Shown here one piece after another: positions 8,683 through 16,549 of a DNA stretch of 64,000 nt. This DNA comes from Niallia taxi (GTDB lineage: Bacteria; Bacillota; Bacilli; Bacillales; Cytobacillaceae). The number at the start of each line of letters is the position of its first letter. Positions within the stretch are counted from its first letter, which is position 1. Under the pieces are notes generated by a model. That model was not told the origin of the DNA. It did not search any database and worked only from the letters and a program-made list of their open reading frames with translations. A program made the translations under genes and the position numbers. The stretch is taken from NCBI RefSeq assembly GCF_032818155.1, contig NZ_CP102589.1:2652001-2716000 (forward strand), read 5' to 3'.

Positions 8683-8706
8683 TAAAAAGCACCCTTAAAG
8701 GATGCT
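8683..8706 (-). terminator. Intrinsic terminator
   Basis: Minus-strand stem AGCATCC-TTTAA-GGGTGCT followed by TTTTTATTG, directly after the small gene at 8708-8914. Confidence 0.6.
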
Positions 8707-8707
8707 C

Positions 8708-8914
8708 TTACCATCTGCCGCCTAATTTATTCACACCTTTTAACAAATCACCAGAAACTTTTTCTGTAACCTGTTTCTCTATAGCTTTATTATTTTCAAT
8801 AATAACGTTTGCTATAGCTTGTCTTAGAGCAGATGATGATATAACTTCTCCATCACCTAGTCCATTTTGCTGTAGTGAATTTTCAATGTCTTGTTTTGTT
8901 AATCCAATAGCCAT
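8708..8914 (-). CDS. Small hypothetical phage protein
   Basis: 68 residues with a well-placed AGGAGGTATT ribosome-binding site. It starts MAIGLTKQDIENSLQQNG and looks like a small helical domain. No family recognised. It lies in a run of small early-region genes and is followed by a terminator. Confidence 0.6.
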   Translation of the reverse strand: MAIGLTKQDIENSLQQNGLGDGEVISSSALRQAIANVIIENNKAIEKQVTEKVSGDLLKGVNKLGGRW

Positions 8915-8979
8915 TCAGAATACCTCCTTTCCTAAAATTGCTAATTGTAGAAAATAGATAAACATTATATCGAATGTCT

Positions 8980-9216
8980 TTACTCACCTTCATGAGCTGC
9001 TGCTGTTTCTTGATACTCTTCTTCAGTAAGTTTCATGATATTCATAAATGTTTTTTTAGAAATGGCATCATACTTTTCTTCAAACAGTTCATCAAATCTT
9101 GCATCATCAATACCAGTACTTTCTTGAATAACACTTTTAAGGACTTCAATTTGCACTTTCGCTTTTATTAATTCGTAACCAAGTGTTACAAACAATTCCT
9201 CATTGTTTTCTACCAT
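8980..9216 (-). CDS. Small hypothetical phage protein
   Basis: 78 residues with AGGAGGTGAATATTT before the ATG. It is acidic and helical (VQIEVLKSVIQESTGIDDA, FDELFEEKYDAIS). No family recognised. Separate from its neighbours by 65-120 bp. Confidence 0.6.
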   Translation of the reverse strand: MVENNEELFVTLGYELIKAKVQIEVLKSVIQESTGIDDARFDELFEEKYDAISKKTFMNIMKLTEEEYQETAAAHEGE

Positions 9217-9336
9217 AAATATTCACCTCCTATACTGCCTTATTCGACAATATAACAGATAATTCCTTCTTAATAACGAAAACATTGAATTTTTTGTAGA
9301 ATCAAAAGAAATTTACAGTTACCCTATATGTATAAT

Positions 9337-9606
9337 TTACTTTATGTTTTGTATTTTTTTAATTTCTTTGACTTTTTCTTCTATGCAACAATCTATAATA
9401 TCTTTAATTTCCAATCCATAATCTCCTTGGATTACCCCAACCAGCAAATTTTGATCATCATACTCAAGCTCTTCATATCCAGATGTAAAAATGGATTCAT
9501 AAAACCCTTTTTCATTCTCTGTGATATCTCTCATAGCTTGATTCAACAGTCTATATACTGGTCTAGTTTCTTCAAAAAACACTCGATCACTTAAGTAGCC
9601 CATCAT
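9337..9606 (-). CDS. Small hypothetical phage protein
   Basis: 89 residues, acidic, starting MMGYLSDRVFFEETRP. Its start overlaps the end of the HNH gene by 20 nt, so the two are likely translated from one message. No family recognised. Confidence 0.6.
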   Translation of the reverse strand: MMGYLSDRVFFEETRPVYRLLNQAMRDITENEKGFYESIFTSGYEELEYDDQNLLVGVIQGDYGLEIKDIIDCCIEEKVKEIKKIQNIK

Positions 9607-10165
9607 TTTCTCCTTTTACATTTTTGTAGTTAATATTCAAACAAATGTACTGAGCTGTTTGCCAGCAATTCATTCCTAATTCAGTTGCTGTAGCTTTATA
9701 AAATGCAATTTTAGGTTTACCACTTTCAACCCAATCCTTGTAGGACTTTCTTATTCCTATAACAACCTCATCTTTTAACCTTTTAGATTTTGGTGTGCTT
9801 CGATCAATCTTTTGATGATTTAATTTCTTAGTCACTAAAGACAGGTTATTGAACCTACAATCATGCTTCAATGAGTTTCTGTGATCAATTTCTAAATTCT
9901 TATTTAACCAAAAAGGTTTAGTGGGATTATCCTCAAATGCAGCTGCAAGGATAACAGTATGAACACTCATCGGAATCCAATCTCCATTATCATTTAAGAA
10001 GCTGCCATACACGTAACCTACATCATTAGGATTCAAATTCAGATAAAAACCTTCTTTAGTCGCAGTTGGCTTCTTATAAATTTTACCTGTTTCTAAATTT
10101 GCTAAATAAAGACTAAATCCAGGTATCTCCTTAATTAAATCCCCTGCTTTTACTAATTCTGTCAC
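9587..10165 (-). CDS. HNH endonuclease
   Basis: 192 residues from a GTG at 10165, chosen because AAGGGAGTG lies upstream and the longer frame would start inside a terminator hairpin. The HNH motif is seen in NLEIDHRNSLKHDCRFNNLSLVT: His after ID, the conserved N of RNS and N of FNNL. It resembles phage HNH_3 nucleases with an N-terminal NUMOD-like or fold-support part. HNH proteins near terminase genes often help packaging of cos phages; a free-standing homing nuclease is the alternative. Confidence 0.8.
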   Translation of the reverse strand: MTELVKAGDLIKEIPGFSLYLANLETGKIYKKPTATKEGFYLNLNPNDVGYVYGSFLNDNGDWIPMSVHTVILAAAFEDNPTKPFWLNKNLEIDHRNSLKHDCRFNNLSLVTKKLNHQKIDRSTPKSKRLKDEVVIGIRKSYKDWVESGKPKIAFYKATATELGMNCWQTAQYICLNINYKNVKGENDGLLK

Positions 10166-10198
10166 TATGTAAAACACTCCCTTATAAATAATAAAAGC

Positions 10199-10219
10199 CA
10201 AGGGAATAGTTATCCCTTG
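10199..10219 (-). terminator. Intrinsic terminator upstream of the HNH gene
   Basis: Minus-strand stem CAAGGGA-TAACTAT-TCCCTTG followed by GCTTTTATTATTT. It would stop transcripts arriving from the replication-like genes. Confidence 0.7.
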
Positions 10220-10237
10220 ACCTGTAAATTGCATTTT

Positions 10238-10583
10238 ATGTATAGCTCAATATGTATAAGTATGTATTTATGTTATTAATTTATTTGCACAAAAAACGAA
10301 TTAAACCCAAACTAATATGTATTATGTATGTAAGGTAAATTTATTTTTTCCAATCTCCTTCGCATGTGAATTTGGAGGGCATTTCACCCCTCCGTTTCCT
10401 CACTGTGTTAAAGCTTTTCACCATTAACTTATTCACTGTTGAAGTTGTTTCGACTGGTAAGTAATCTGTATCATCACAGACATAATTAATGAAAGACAGT
10501 ATTTCCTTTCATATAGTACAATTTTACCGAGAGTGCTAGAAACCTAGATGTACCAAGGGTTTCAGCGTTTTTCGTTTTCGCTA
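10238..10583. other. Intergenic region with repeats, no gene seen
   Basis: About 345 bp without a supportable reading frame. It holds a GGAGGG...CCCTCC hairpin near 10375-10391 and, at 10551-10572, one copy of the iteron-like repeat (CCAAGGGTTTCAGCGTTTTT) followed by TTCGCTACTA. The latter is shared with a second copy near 11530. Confidence 0.5.
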
Positions 10584-11369
10584 CTATTGTTTATTTGTTT
10601 GTTTCCAGTTCCTTTTCCTAGCCTTTTCTCTATCCTTAGCGCATTGATCACAATATTTTTTTGTATTCGATGTCGCCTTAATAAGTGATTTGCACATATT
10701 GCATTCAATAATTCGGTTTTTACAATGGATGAAATCATAATAATGACCAATATCATCATAGCTCGAGATAGTAAGTAACTTATTTTTTTGATTATGTAAG
10801 GAATAAATAAATGATAGTTTAATATAACCTCTGCCACGAATCTCAACAATACCTAACTCAGCAAACTCTCTAATTATACTATGTATTTTCTTACTCTTCA
10901 TATGAACTGTTGAAGCATCAATCAATTCTTTGTAGTTCTTATTTGTTCCACCAAAGAAATGCTCATCATTTAACTTCTCAGGATCACGTTGCTTCTGAAC
11001 TTCTTTGTTCAACTTATCCAATATAAGAAGGGTAAAGATTATTTTCTTATAATCATGACTTAGATTAAGTTGATCTATGTAATTTAATTCTGTTTGATTT
11101 ACATTTATTTTAGAAACTTCAATCAGCCGAGCCTCGTTTTTATTAGCATTATTTAATGCAGCGTTGATTTTCTTAAAGTATTCAACACGATCAAATGCCT
11201 CAAGATTTTTTTCACAGAATTCATAGAGAAGGTTTTCTCTTTCAGTTTCATTATAGCCCTGCTCTTTATAATGGATTGCAAGTAGCCTGATTTCATTATT
11301 TATGTGTTTGCCACTAAACCCATTCTTAAAAATGTGTTCAACATATTTCTTTTCATTGTATTTGTACAT
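10584..11369 (-). CDS. Hypothetical phage protein with C-terminal zinc-ribbon-like motif
   Basis: 261 residues. The N-terminal two thirds are helical and hydrophilic. The C-terminus has four cysteines in the pattern CNMC ... YCDQC (about residues 223-246) followed by a basic KDREKARKRNWKQ tail, as in small zinc ribbons that bind DNA or protein. It lies next to the replication-like gene and between repeat copies, so a role in replication or its control is possible but not shown. Confidence 0.65.
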   Translation of the reverse strand: MYKYNEKKYVEHIFKNGFSGKHINNEIRLLAIHYKEQGYNETERENLLYEFCEKNLEAFDRVEYFKKINAALNNANKNEARLIEVSKINVNQTELNYIDQLNLSHDYKKIIFTLLILDKLNKEVQKQRDPEKLNDEHFFGGTNKNYKELIDASTVHMKSKKIHSIIREFAELGIVEIRGRGYIKLSFIYSLHNQKNKLLTISSYDDIGHYYDFIHCKNRIIECNMCKSLIKATSNTKKYCDQCAKDREKARKRNWKQTNKQ

Positions 11370-11434
11370 ATTACAACTCCACCTTTTACTTGCTCCTTTA
11401 AAGGAGATTATCTCTAAATCTTAAAAAAGACCTA

Positions 11435-11820
11435 CAAACCTTGGTATATAGGCATTTCTCAATGAATAGAACATACCCTTATTTGCATGAAACTTTAAAA
11501 GCCTTGGTATATCAATGTTTTACGAGGTTTCAGTTTCGCTACTACCTTCCTATTGCACACTTTCAAAACCCTTATGTATCAACGTTTTGATGGTTAATCG
11601 TCGGAAAATATATTAATTTATTTACACTACTAAATAGAAGAAAAAGGGATAGGGGAGAAAATTACCCTTTCACTTGTACATTAGCTTTTCCTCCTTTAAA
11701 GAAGTTTATCTCAAAAGTGCAACAAAGCCTTGGTACATTAACGTTTTTGGCATTTTTTAATTAGTTTATTTCCCTTAAAAACAACTCAGTCCTTACTCCC
11801 CCAAGGGTTCTAGCGTTTTT
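11435..11820. repeat. Iteron-like repeat family I cluster
   Basis: Five imperfect copies of a 22-28 bp sequence lie here: 11435-11458, 11498-11523, 11564-11590, 11723-11750 and 11801-11820. The shared core of the first four is approximately CAAAgCCTTGGTAyATyAACG followed by TTTT. The last resembles the copy at 10551 (CCAAGGGTTyyAGCGTTTTT). Further copies are at 12737-12761 (inside the replication-like gene), 13036-13063 and, inverted or partial, 13208-13233. They fill the non-coding interval and flank a winged-helix protein, as replication iterons do. Confidence 0.6.
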
Positions 11821-11896
11821 CTAATTGTACACGCTTTTTTTATTGCTAGTTAACACCCTGACCATTTTTGACCAATTATGTATATCTGTATAACCT

Positions 11897-12841
11897 TCAC
11901 CCAAATATAGCTTCAATATCAGTATAGAAATCATCTTCTTCTCTTTTCGATACCTGGATTTTCTCGATATCAACGATCGTAGGAATATTACTTTCTTTTG
12001 GCGAATCAATGTCTATATCTTCTTCTATATTTAGCTTTTGTTTACTCGTTTTACGTTTATCCGCCCTTTTTACCAATCTATCCATATGCTCTTTCTGTTG
12101 TGCTAAGAAACGCTCAATTGATTCCTCGTTACATTTTGTAAGCAAATAATGTTCAAAACGATATCCATTACCAGCAGTTCTTGTTTTTCTATGTGATGAT
12201 AATACATACTTTCGGTTCATTTCATAAATCGTCTTATGTATAGTGTCTTTATCAAAATCTAAACACTTTGCCATTTTCTCAATCTTCATATTCATCTTTC
12301 CATCAATGTATCCATGGCTCCATTTGGAAATCAGACAGTACATTGGATAATAACGCTCATTCAGACCTAACTCTTTATAATACTCAAGCATCGAAAACGA
12401 AACAGCTATGTAATAATTATCTTTATCTACAGGTTCATCATATTGCTGCTTCTTCCCATTCACTTCTTTTTCTTTTCTCACTGTAAGTGGTAGATCAGTA
12501 GCAACTATAACAAGGATATCTTTATCTCGGACATTTCCTTGTTCATCTAACAAATAGTCCCATCTAGATAAATTTTCTAATTTGATTACCTGTAGCTTTT
12601 TCATTAATTTCAGCAAGTTGAGTATTTCTACAGTTGAATACTTAGTGACCTTCCTTAATAAAGTAATGGAAGTAATGAATCTGTACTCATCTTCCTGACC
12701 ATATAATCGAAACTTAAACAACTGGAAGTATAGATTCAAACCCTTATACGTTAACTTTTGGTATGTATTTTGCTTCCTATCAAGTAGGTCAAACCAATTT
12801 GACTTAATCTTAACGGAGCTGACTGTATAATTAAATTTCAT
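11897..12841 (-). CDS. Winged-helix replication-initiator-like protein
   Basis: 314 residues from the ATG at 12841 (a TTG at 12874 is the alternative start). Two wHTH-like regions can be made out: LTYKGLNLYFQLFKF to STVEILNLLKLMKKLQVIK near the N-terminus, and MKIEKMAKCLDFDKDTIHKTIYEMNRK in the middle. The C-terminal third is a basic then acidic linker. The architecture resembles plasmid or phage initiators and DnaD-like primosome proteins. Its position beside two families of direct repeats supports a replication role. No exact family name can be given. Confidence 0.5.
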   Translation of the reverse strand: MKFNYTVSSVKIKSNWFDLLDRKQNTYQKLTYKGLNLYFQLFKFRLYGQEDEYRFITSITLLRKVTKYSTVEILNLLKLMKKLQVIKLENLSRWDYLLDEQGNVRDKDILVIVATDLPLTVRKEKEVNGKKQQYDEPVDKDNYYIAVSFSMLEYYKELGLNERYYPMYCLISKWSHGYIDGKMNMKIEKMAKCLDFDKDTIHKTIYEMNRKYVLSSHRKTRTAGNGYRFEHYLLTKCNEESIERFLAQQKEHMDRLVKRADKRKTSKQKLNIEEDIDIDSPKESNIPTIVDIEKIQVSKREEDDFYTDIEAIFG

Positions 12842-12986
12842 ATTAGAAGTATCATCTCCAATTTTCCCTCCCAACGATTCACTTTTTCGTTGGGAGAATA
12901 TATTATCTTATTTATCTATTTAGTTATTAATTTATTAATATCTATCCCATTTAGAGGGATTTTGTATCATTTCTTGTAGCTTAAGA

Positions 12987-13204
12987 GTGTACCCTTTCAA
13001 CAAAATATCATGGCTGATTTTCTCCAATTCAGCAACAAACCCTTATACAATAACGTTTATAGGTTATTTTTATTTAAACGCTGTATATCCCAAATTTGAG
13101 AAAAATATCATGTTTGTTGTAATTGAAATGCGTACCCAATAAACCAAAATATCAAGCTGATTGCAGATAATGTGTACCCTTTGGATAAAATGTAATAAGA
13201 TGTG
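12987..13204. repeat. Repeat family II, candidate replication origin
   Basis: Three imperfect direct repeats of about 33 bp with the core GTGTACCCttt-N-AAAATATCA at 12987-13019, 13130-13162 and 13172-13204, with a partial copy (AAAAATATCATG) near 13101. The region is AT-rich, lies just upstream of the replication-like gene and also contains a family I repeat at 13036. Iterons next to an initiator gene commonly form an origin; that reading is inference. Confidence 0.45.
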
Positions 13205-13246
13205 AACAAAAACGCCTATATAATAACCTTTTAATAATCGGTAAAT

Positions 13247-13441
13247 TTAAACTTTATCAAGTTTCTCGTACTGTTTATAATCATCAATTGCCTTTTGTAA
13301 GTCTATACTCTTAATAAACATTGAATATAGCTTTTTGTTAGATGGATTAATACCTATAGTTATGTATGGAATATTCTTCACCTGGCGAATGTAAGTGAAT
13401 AAACGCTTGTTGTAACAGAAAAAGAAATCGGACTTAGTCAT
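13247..13441 (-). CDS. Small hypothetical phage protein
   Basis: 64 residues from ATG 13441, preceded by GGAGGTGAGAATT. It begins MTKSDFFFCYNKRLFTYIRQ and contains YITIGINPSNKKLYSMFIKS. This pattern of a short protein that begins with F/C-rich aromatic residues is common in Firmicute phages and plasmids. Function unknown. Confidence 0.6.
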   Translation of the reverse strand: MTKSDFFFCYNKRLFTYIRQVKNIPYITIGINPSNKKLYSMFIKSIDLQKAIDDYKQYEKLDKV

Positions 13442-13470
13442 AATTCTCACCTCCTTAAATTAATTTATTT

Positions 13471-13785
13471 TTATTGATAAACTGGTGTTAATTCTGCAAC
13501 CTTCATTAACCCTTCAACCAATAGATTCTTCAACTCAAAAATAAAGCCTTGTGCAATTATGTATTTAAAATCTTCACCAGTATACTGATCAAATGCTTCA
13601 CTCAATATTTTGTAGACCATCGTTTCTACAATGAAGCAAACCTGATACTGCGGCATTTCTCTTATGTAAATTTGAAGTCTCTCCTCATTTGAAGCTACCA
13701 GTTCACTAACAATATAATATGCTTTTTTTCTTTGACTAACTGATTGTTTATTTGCTTTAGCTTCAATTAAATTAACTAGATCCAT
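13471..13785 (-). CDS. Hypothetical phage protein
   Basis: 104 residues, mostly helical, starting MDLVNLIEAKANKQSVSQRK. Its start overlaps the stop of the preceding gene by 10 nt, with a GGAGGAACTAAA ribosome-binding site inside that gene. No family recognised. Confidence 0.6.
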   Translation of the reverse strand: MDLVNLIEAKANKQSVSQRKKAYYIVSELVASNEERLQIYIREMPQYQVCFIVETMVYKILSEAFDQYTGEDFKYIIAQGFIFELKNLLVEGLMKVAELTPVYQ

Positions 13786-14069
13786 TTTAGTTCCTCCTTA
13801 GAAATTGGTTTGGTAAATACAAAATCGGCTATTTCCTTAATTATTTGCTCATGTGATACCGTAAAGTAATTTATTTCATCATAAATCGCATATTTTAAAT
13901 CTGAAATTAATTCTTCATATTCATTTTCAAATTTCTTATCTGTTAATACACCGTGTAAAAACTCAATATACTTTTCTTCATGCTTAAAGATAAACTCAGT
14001 TCTTATTATTTCTAACAACTTCAGATGTTTTAACTCTTCATAACAATTCATCTTTTCAGCTAATAGCAA
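13776..14069 (-). CDS. Hypothetical phage protein
   Basis: 97 residues, helical and acidic, starting MLLAEKMNCYEELKHL. An in-frame Met at residue 7 is an alternative start. Coupled by overlap to the next gene. No family recognised. Confidence 0.55.
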   Translation of the reverse strand: MLLAEKMNCYEELKHLKLLEIIRTEFIFKHEEKYIEFLHGVLTDKKFENEYEELISDLKYAIYDEINYFTVSHEQIIKEIADFVFTKPISKEELKWI

Positions 14070-14192
14070 AAGTCGAACCTCCCAATATAGTAATTTATTT
14101 CCCCTAAACCATTAACTGATCTTATTACCTCATCCAAATGGTAATCCGTTTCCAAAAAGGCGATGGAATTCCTATTCTATCGTTATTTTTTG

Positions 14193-14221
14193 TTGACATC
14201 ACATTCTGAACACTGTATATT
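14193..14221 (+). promoter_or_regulatory. Orphan sigma-A promoter facing away from the early operon
   Basis: TTGACA (14193-14198) and TATATT (14216-14221) with a 17-bp spacer, near consensus, reading rightwards into an interval with no rightward gene. Just downstream are the inverted arms ATACCGATTTT (14237) and AAAAATTGGTAT (14257), and a related half copy near 14350. A short untranslated or antisense transcript is possible. Confidence 0.4.
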
Positions 14222-14455
14222 AGTCTTATACAAAAGATACCGATTTTGTAGAAATCAAAAATTGGTATGTTTCTATAGAAAACGAACCAAATAAATTATA
14301 AGAACATTTTTTAAAAACCAAAAAAGTATACACTTATTTAAGGCATCCCAAATTCGGTATGTCTATTACTCGTTTAATAAGTGTTCTGTGTAACCATCTT
14401 AAATTGTTTTACTAATTTTAGCAATAGATTTTTCAGATTTATTTATTTTTAATCT

Positions 14456-14548
14456 TCAATCCATTGAAACTCCTAAAAACTTTTTGAACCCTAGCCCGAT
14501 AAGTGGAATTAGTACCAACATTATCATTGCAAAGAATAAGTATCCCAT
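14456..14548 (-). CDS. Tiny membrane protein
   Basis: 30 residues, MGYLFFAMIMLVLIPLIGLG followed by a short basic end. Its ATG overlaps the TAA of the upstream gene (TAATG), which argues for translation. Single hydrophobic helix; function unknown. Confidence 0.5.
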   Translation of the reverse strand: MGYLFFAMIMLVLIPLIGLGFKKFLGVSMD

Positions 14549-14787
14549 TATACAAGCCCTTCTTCTTTAATTGAAGATGCTTCTATTGCTGAGGATAACA
14601 GTTTATTTAAGCGAGCAAATAATTTATTAAGAAATGATTCTTCCTGTTGGAATTCTTCGTCACTTTCGATTTCTTCAAGCTCAGAATAAAAAGCCATCTT
14701 CATTTCTTCTAGCTCTAATCCCCAAACGTACAGCTCATCAGTGTTTAATCCTTCAAATGATTGAATATTGTTTAAGTAGTTTTTCAT
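14548..14787 (-). CDS. Small hypothetical phage protein
   Basis: 79 residues, very acidic with many Glu and Leu (ELEEMKMAFYSELEEIESDE), probably a coiled coil. A GGGAGAGATAC sequence precedes the ATG. The small membrane gene follows by TAATG overlap. No family recognised. Confidence 0.6.
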   Translation of the reverse strand: MKNYLNNIQSFEGLNTDELYVWGLELEEMKMAFYSELEEIESDEEFQQEESFLNKLFARLNKLLSSAIEASSIKEEGLV

Positions 14788-14846
14788 TATGTATCTCTCC
14801 CTTAAATTTTAATTTGTTAGGGGCGAACGACTTGTTTACCCTTTTA

Positions 14847-15212
14847 TTACTTACCTTTGACATCTTCTGTAAGGTACAAATTATCTGTGTCTCTAAGTTG
14901 TTTATCTATCGCTGGTGAATTGATCCATTTGAATATTGGCTCATTTAACTTGAGTGCCATGTTATTTATGAACTCTTCTTCGTCCTCAAGATCATCTGGA
15001 ATCTTTCCAAGGTTGTAATTTTCACCAACTTTGTAATACTCTCCGATAGGTTCTGCAAGTTGTTTTGTGAAATGGAGTTCGTTTTCGCAAATGTATAAGC
15101 AATTTTCTTCGTTAAAATTATATCCTTTTACTATCCAACCTCCTATATCAAAAAATGATTTATCTTCTCGCTGTACTGAAACGTCTACAATTAGCTTTAT
15201 AACCTCTGCCAT
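14847..15212 (-). CDS. First gene of leftward early operon, hypothetical
   Basis: 121 residues from the ATG at 15212, chosen because AAAAGGAGCTGATAGTC precedes it. It starts MAEVIKLIVDVSVQREDKS and is acidic. It is the first gene transcribed leftwards from the divergent control region, the place of a cro-like or early accessory gene, but no DNA-binding motif is visible. Confidence 0.65.
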   Translation of the reverse strand: MAEVIKLIVDVSVQREDKSFFDIGGWIVKGYNFNEENCLYICENELHFTKQLAEPIGEYYKVGENYNLGKIPDDLEDEEEFINNMALKLNEPIFKWINSPAIDKQLRDTDNLYLTEDVKGK

Positions 15213-15230
15213 GACTATCAGCTCCTTTTG

Positions 15231-15301
15231 ACTACGTTTCGTTGTTTCTGTAACCTTATAATACCCTATACTACATTTCGTAGTCAACTACTTTTTGTAG
15301 T
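15231..15301. promoter_or_regulatory. Divergent immunity control region with three operators
   Basis: Three 15-bp dyads share the form ACTAC-N5-GTAGT: 15231-15245 (one mismatch), 15270-15284 and 15287-15301 (both perfect), the last two 17 bp apart. The leftward promoter has -35 TTGACT (15287-15282) and -10 TATTAT (15263-15258), 18-bp spacer, so operators 2 and 3 overlap its -35. The rightward promoter has an extended -10 TGCTATAAT at 15318-15326. The arrangement fits a repressor blocking the lytic promoter and tuning its own. Confidence 0.75.
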
Positions 15302-15359
15302 CATTTTGTAAATTTTTTGCTATAATTTTAAAAAAAAGAAGTTAGTAAGGGGAAATGTA

Positions 15360-15617
15360 ATGACAAAGAGAGTTAAATCTAATCTCAAAAAAATAATTGA
15401 TTCTAAAGGAATTACGCTAAGACAACTTGAAGCAATGACTTTGTTCCCTGGCGATGAAAAACCCAGAGTTAAATTTGAAACAATTAGAAGGCTATACCAT
15501 GACACAACAATGCAATATCAAAGAGACTCCATAGGGATATTGTGTGAAGTCCTGAAGGTTGAATTATCTGAGTTGCTTGTACTAATTGATAAAGAAGAAA
15601 CTCCAGCAGAGAATTAG
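15360..15617 (+). CDS. XRE/Cro-C1-type prophage repressor
   Basis: 85 residues, the only rightward gene of the prophage part. It is a single helix-turn-helix domain (VKSNLKKIIDSKGITLRQLE, then FETIRRLYHDTT) of the small Cro/C1 type used as lysogeny repressors or regulators. AAGGGGAAATGTA lies before its ATG. It reads away from the leftward early operon across three operator-like dyads, so it is the best candidate for the immunity repressor. Confidence 0.82.
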   Translation: MTKRVKSNLKKIIDSKGITLRQLEAMTLFPGDEKPRVKFETIRRLYHDTTMQYQRDSIGILCEVLKVELSELLVLIDKEETPAEN

Positions 15618-15631
15618 TAACTCTGCTTTTT

Positions 15632-16384
15632 TTATTGCTCAAATACATAGTCAAACAGTGAATTAAGCTTGTACTTCAGGAATATTCGTTTCACGATTCC
15701 ATTAAAGAATCCATTGATTGACTGTATGTTATTGCGACTTCTTTTAATCTTAGCTATAAGCACTTTCAAAGCTTCCAGTGAAGCCATATGAAAATGCACA
15801 GTGGATAATTGTGAAGTTCTATGGTGTATGTATGCAATTCGATATAATTCGCTGATTTGACTTGGTGTAAAGAAATAAGATGCATAGTCAGCAAAGTTTT
15901 CAGCTACGAAATTAGAAATAACTTTAGGTTCATTACGAACAAGTTCTTCTGTACGTATATTATCTGTTAAAATATTGTTAGTTTGATAATTGTTAGTTTC
16001 ATGGCAGGTCAATTGTTCCTGTTTAAGTGGTTCAAAACGGTTAAACACGTATACATTGCTTGATTGAGATCCATTTTTACGCTCTGTTTCGTGTACAACT
16101 AATAAGCCAATTGATGCTGCTTTAATCACCATACGCTTGAATGTGGAGCGGCTAATAGCATACTGATCTAATTCATGTGTAGCCTTTGTAACCGTAGCTA
16201 TTTTTGCATTACTAACACCAGCTACACGAGCACAGAAACGGATAAGACGTTTAAGTCCGATTAATTCTGATTTGGTGAATTTCTCTTTTATATCCAACAT
16301 CCATTGTTCTATATTATTATTAAAATCCTTAATATCTCTAAATTGTGATAAATGTTTAAATTGATCAATATTACCTTGTTGCAT
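15632..16384 (-). CDS. Helix-turn-helix protein, regulator or initiator
   Basis: 250 residues from the ATG at 16384, chosen for the TTGGAGG at 10 bases. A winged-helix segment is visible at about residues 55-105: KSELIGLKRLIRFCARV, SNAKIATVTKATHELDQYAI, SRSTFKRMVIKAASIGLLVV. The C-terminal half is helical (SPLEALKVLIAK-like region near 200). Similar two-part proteins occur on Bacillus plasmids and phage-plasmids. The leader of this gene is covered by a candidate antisense RNA. Confidence 0.6.
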   Translation of the reverse strand: MQQGNIDQFKHLSQFRDIKDFNNNIEQWMLDIKEKFTKSELIGLKRLIRFCARVAGVSNAKIATVTKATHELDQYAISRSTFKRMVIKAASIGLLVVHETERKNGSQSSNVYVFNRFEPLKQEQLTCHETNNYQTNNILTDNIRTEELVRNEPKVISNFVAENFADYASYFFTPSQISELYRIAYIHHRTSQLSTVHFHMASLEALKVLIAKIKRSRNNIQSINGFFNGIVKRIFLKYKLNSLFDYVFEQ

Positions 16385-16441
16385 GACAAATAACCTCCAA
16401 TTTTTATTTGAAGGCATGACCAAAGAAACGTATGCTTGTCC

Positions 16442-16545
16442 TTGATTTTTTTAAGGAAATAACATACAATAAAGATACCTAATAAGTGTTTCTTCGGAAC
16501 ACGCCAAGATCTAACTATTCGCAGTAGTTGGATCTTTTTTTATTT
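16442..16545 (+). ncRNA. Candidate antisense small RNA
   Basis: A rightward promoter, TTGATT (16442-16447), 17-bp spacer, TACAAT (16465-16470), is followed within about 75 nt by two hairpins: GTGTT-TCTTCGGA-ACAC with a C(UUCG)G tetraloop (16487-16503) and a strong terminator, AGATCTAACTA...TAGTTGGATCT with a T run (16510-16545). No rightward gene follows. The transcript would be complementary to the leader of the leftward helix-turn-helix gene. Only sequence signals support it. Confidence 0.45.
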
Positions 16546-16549
16546 TGTT

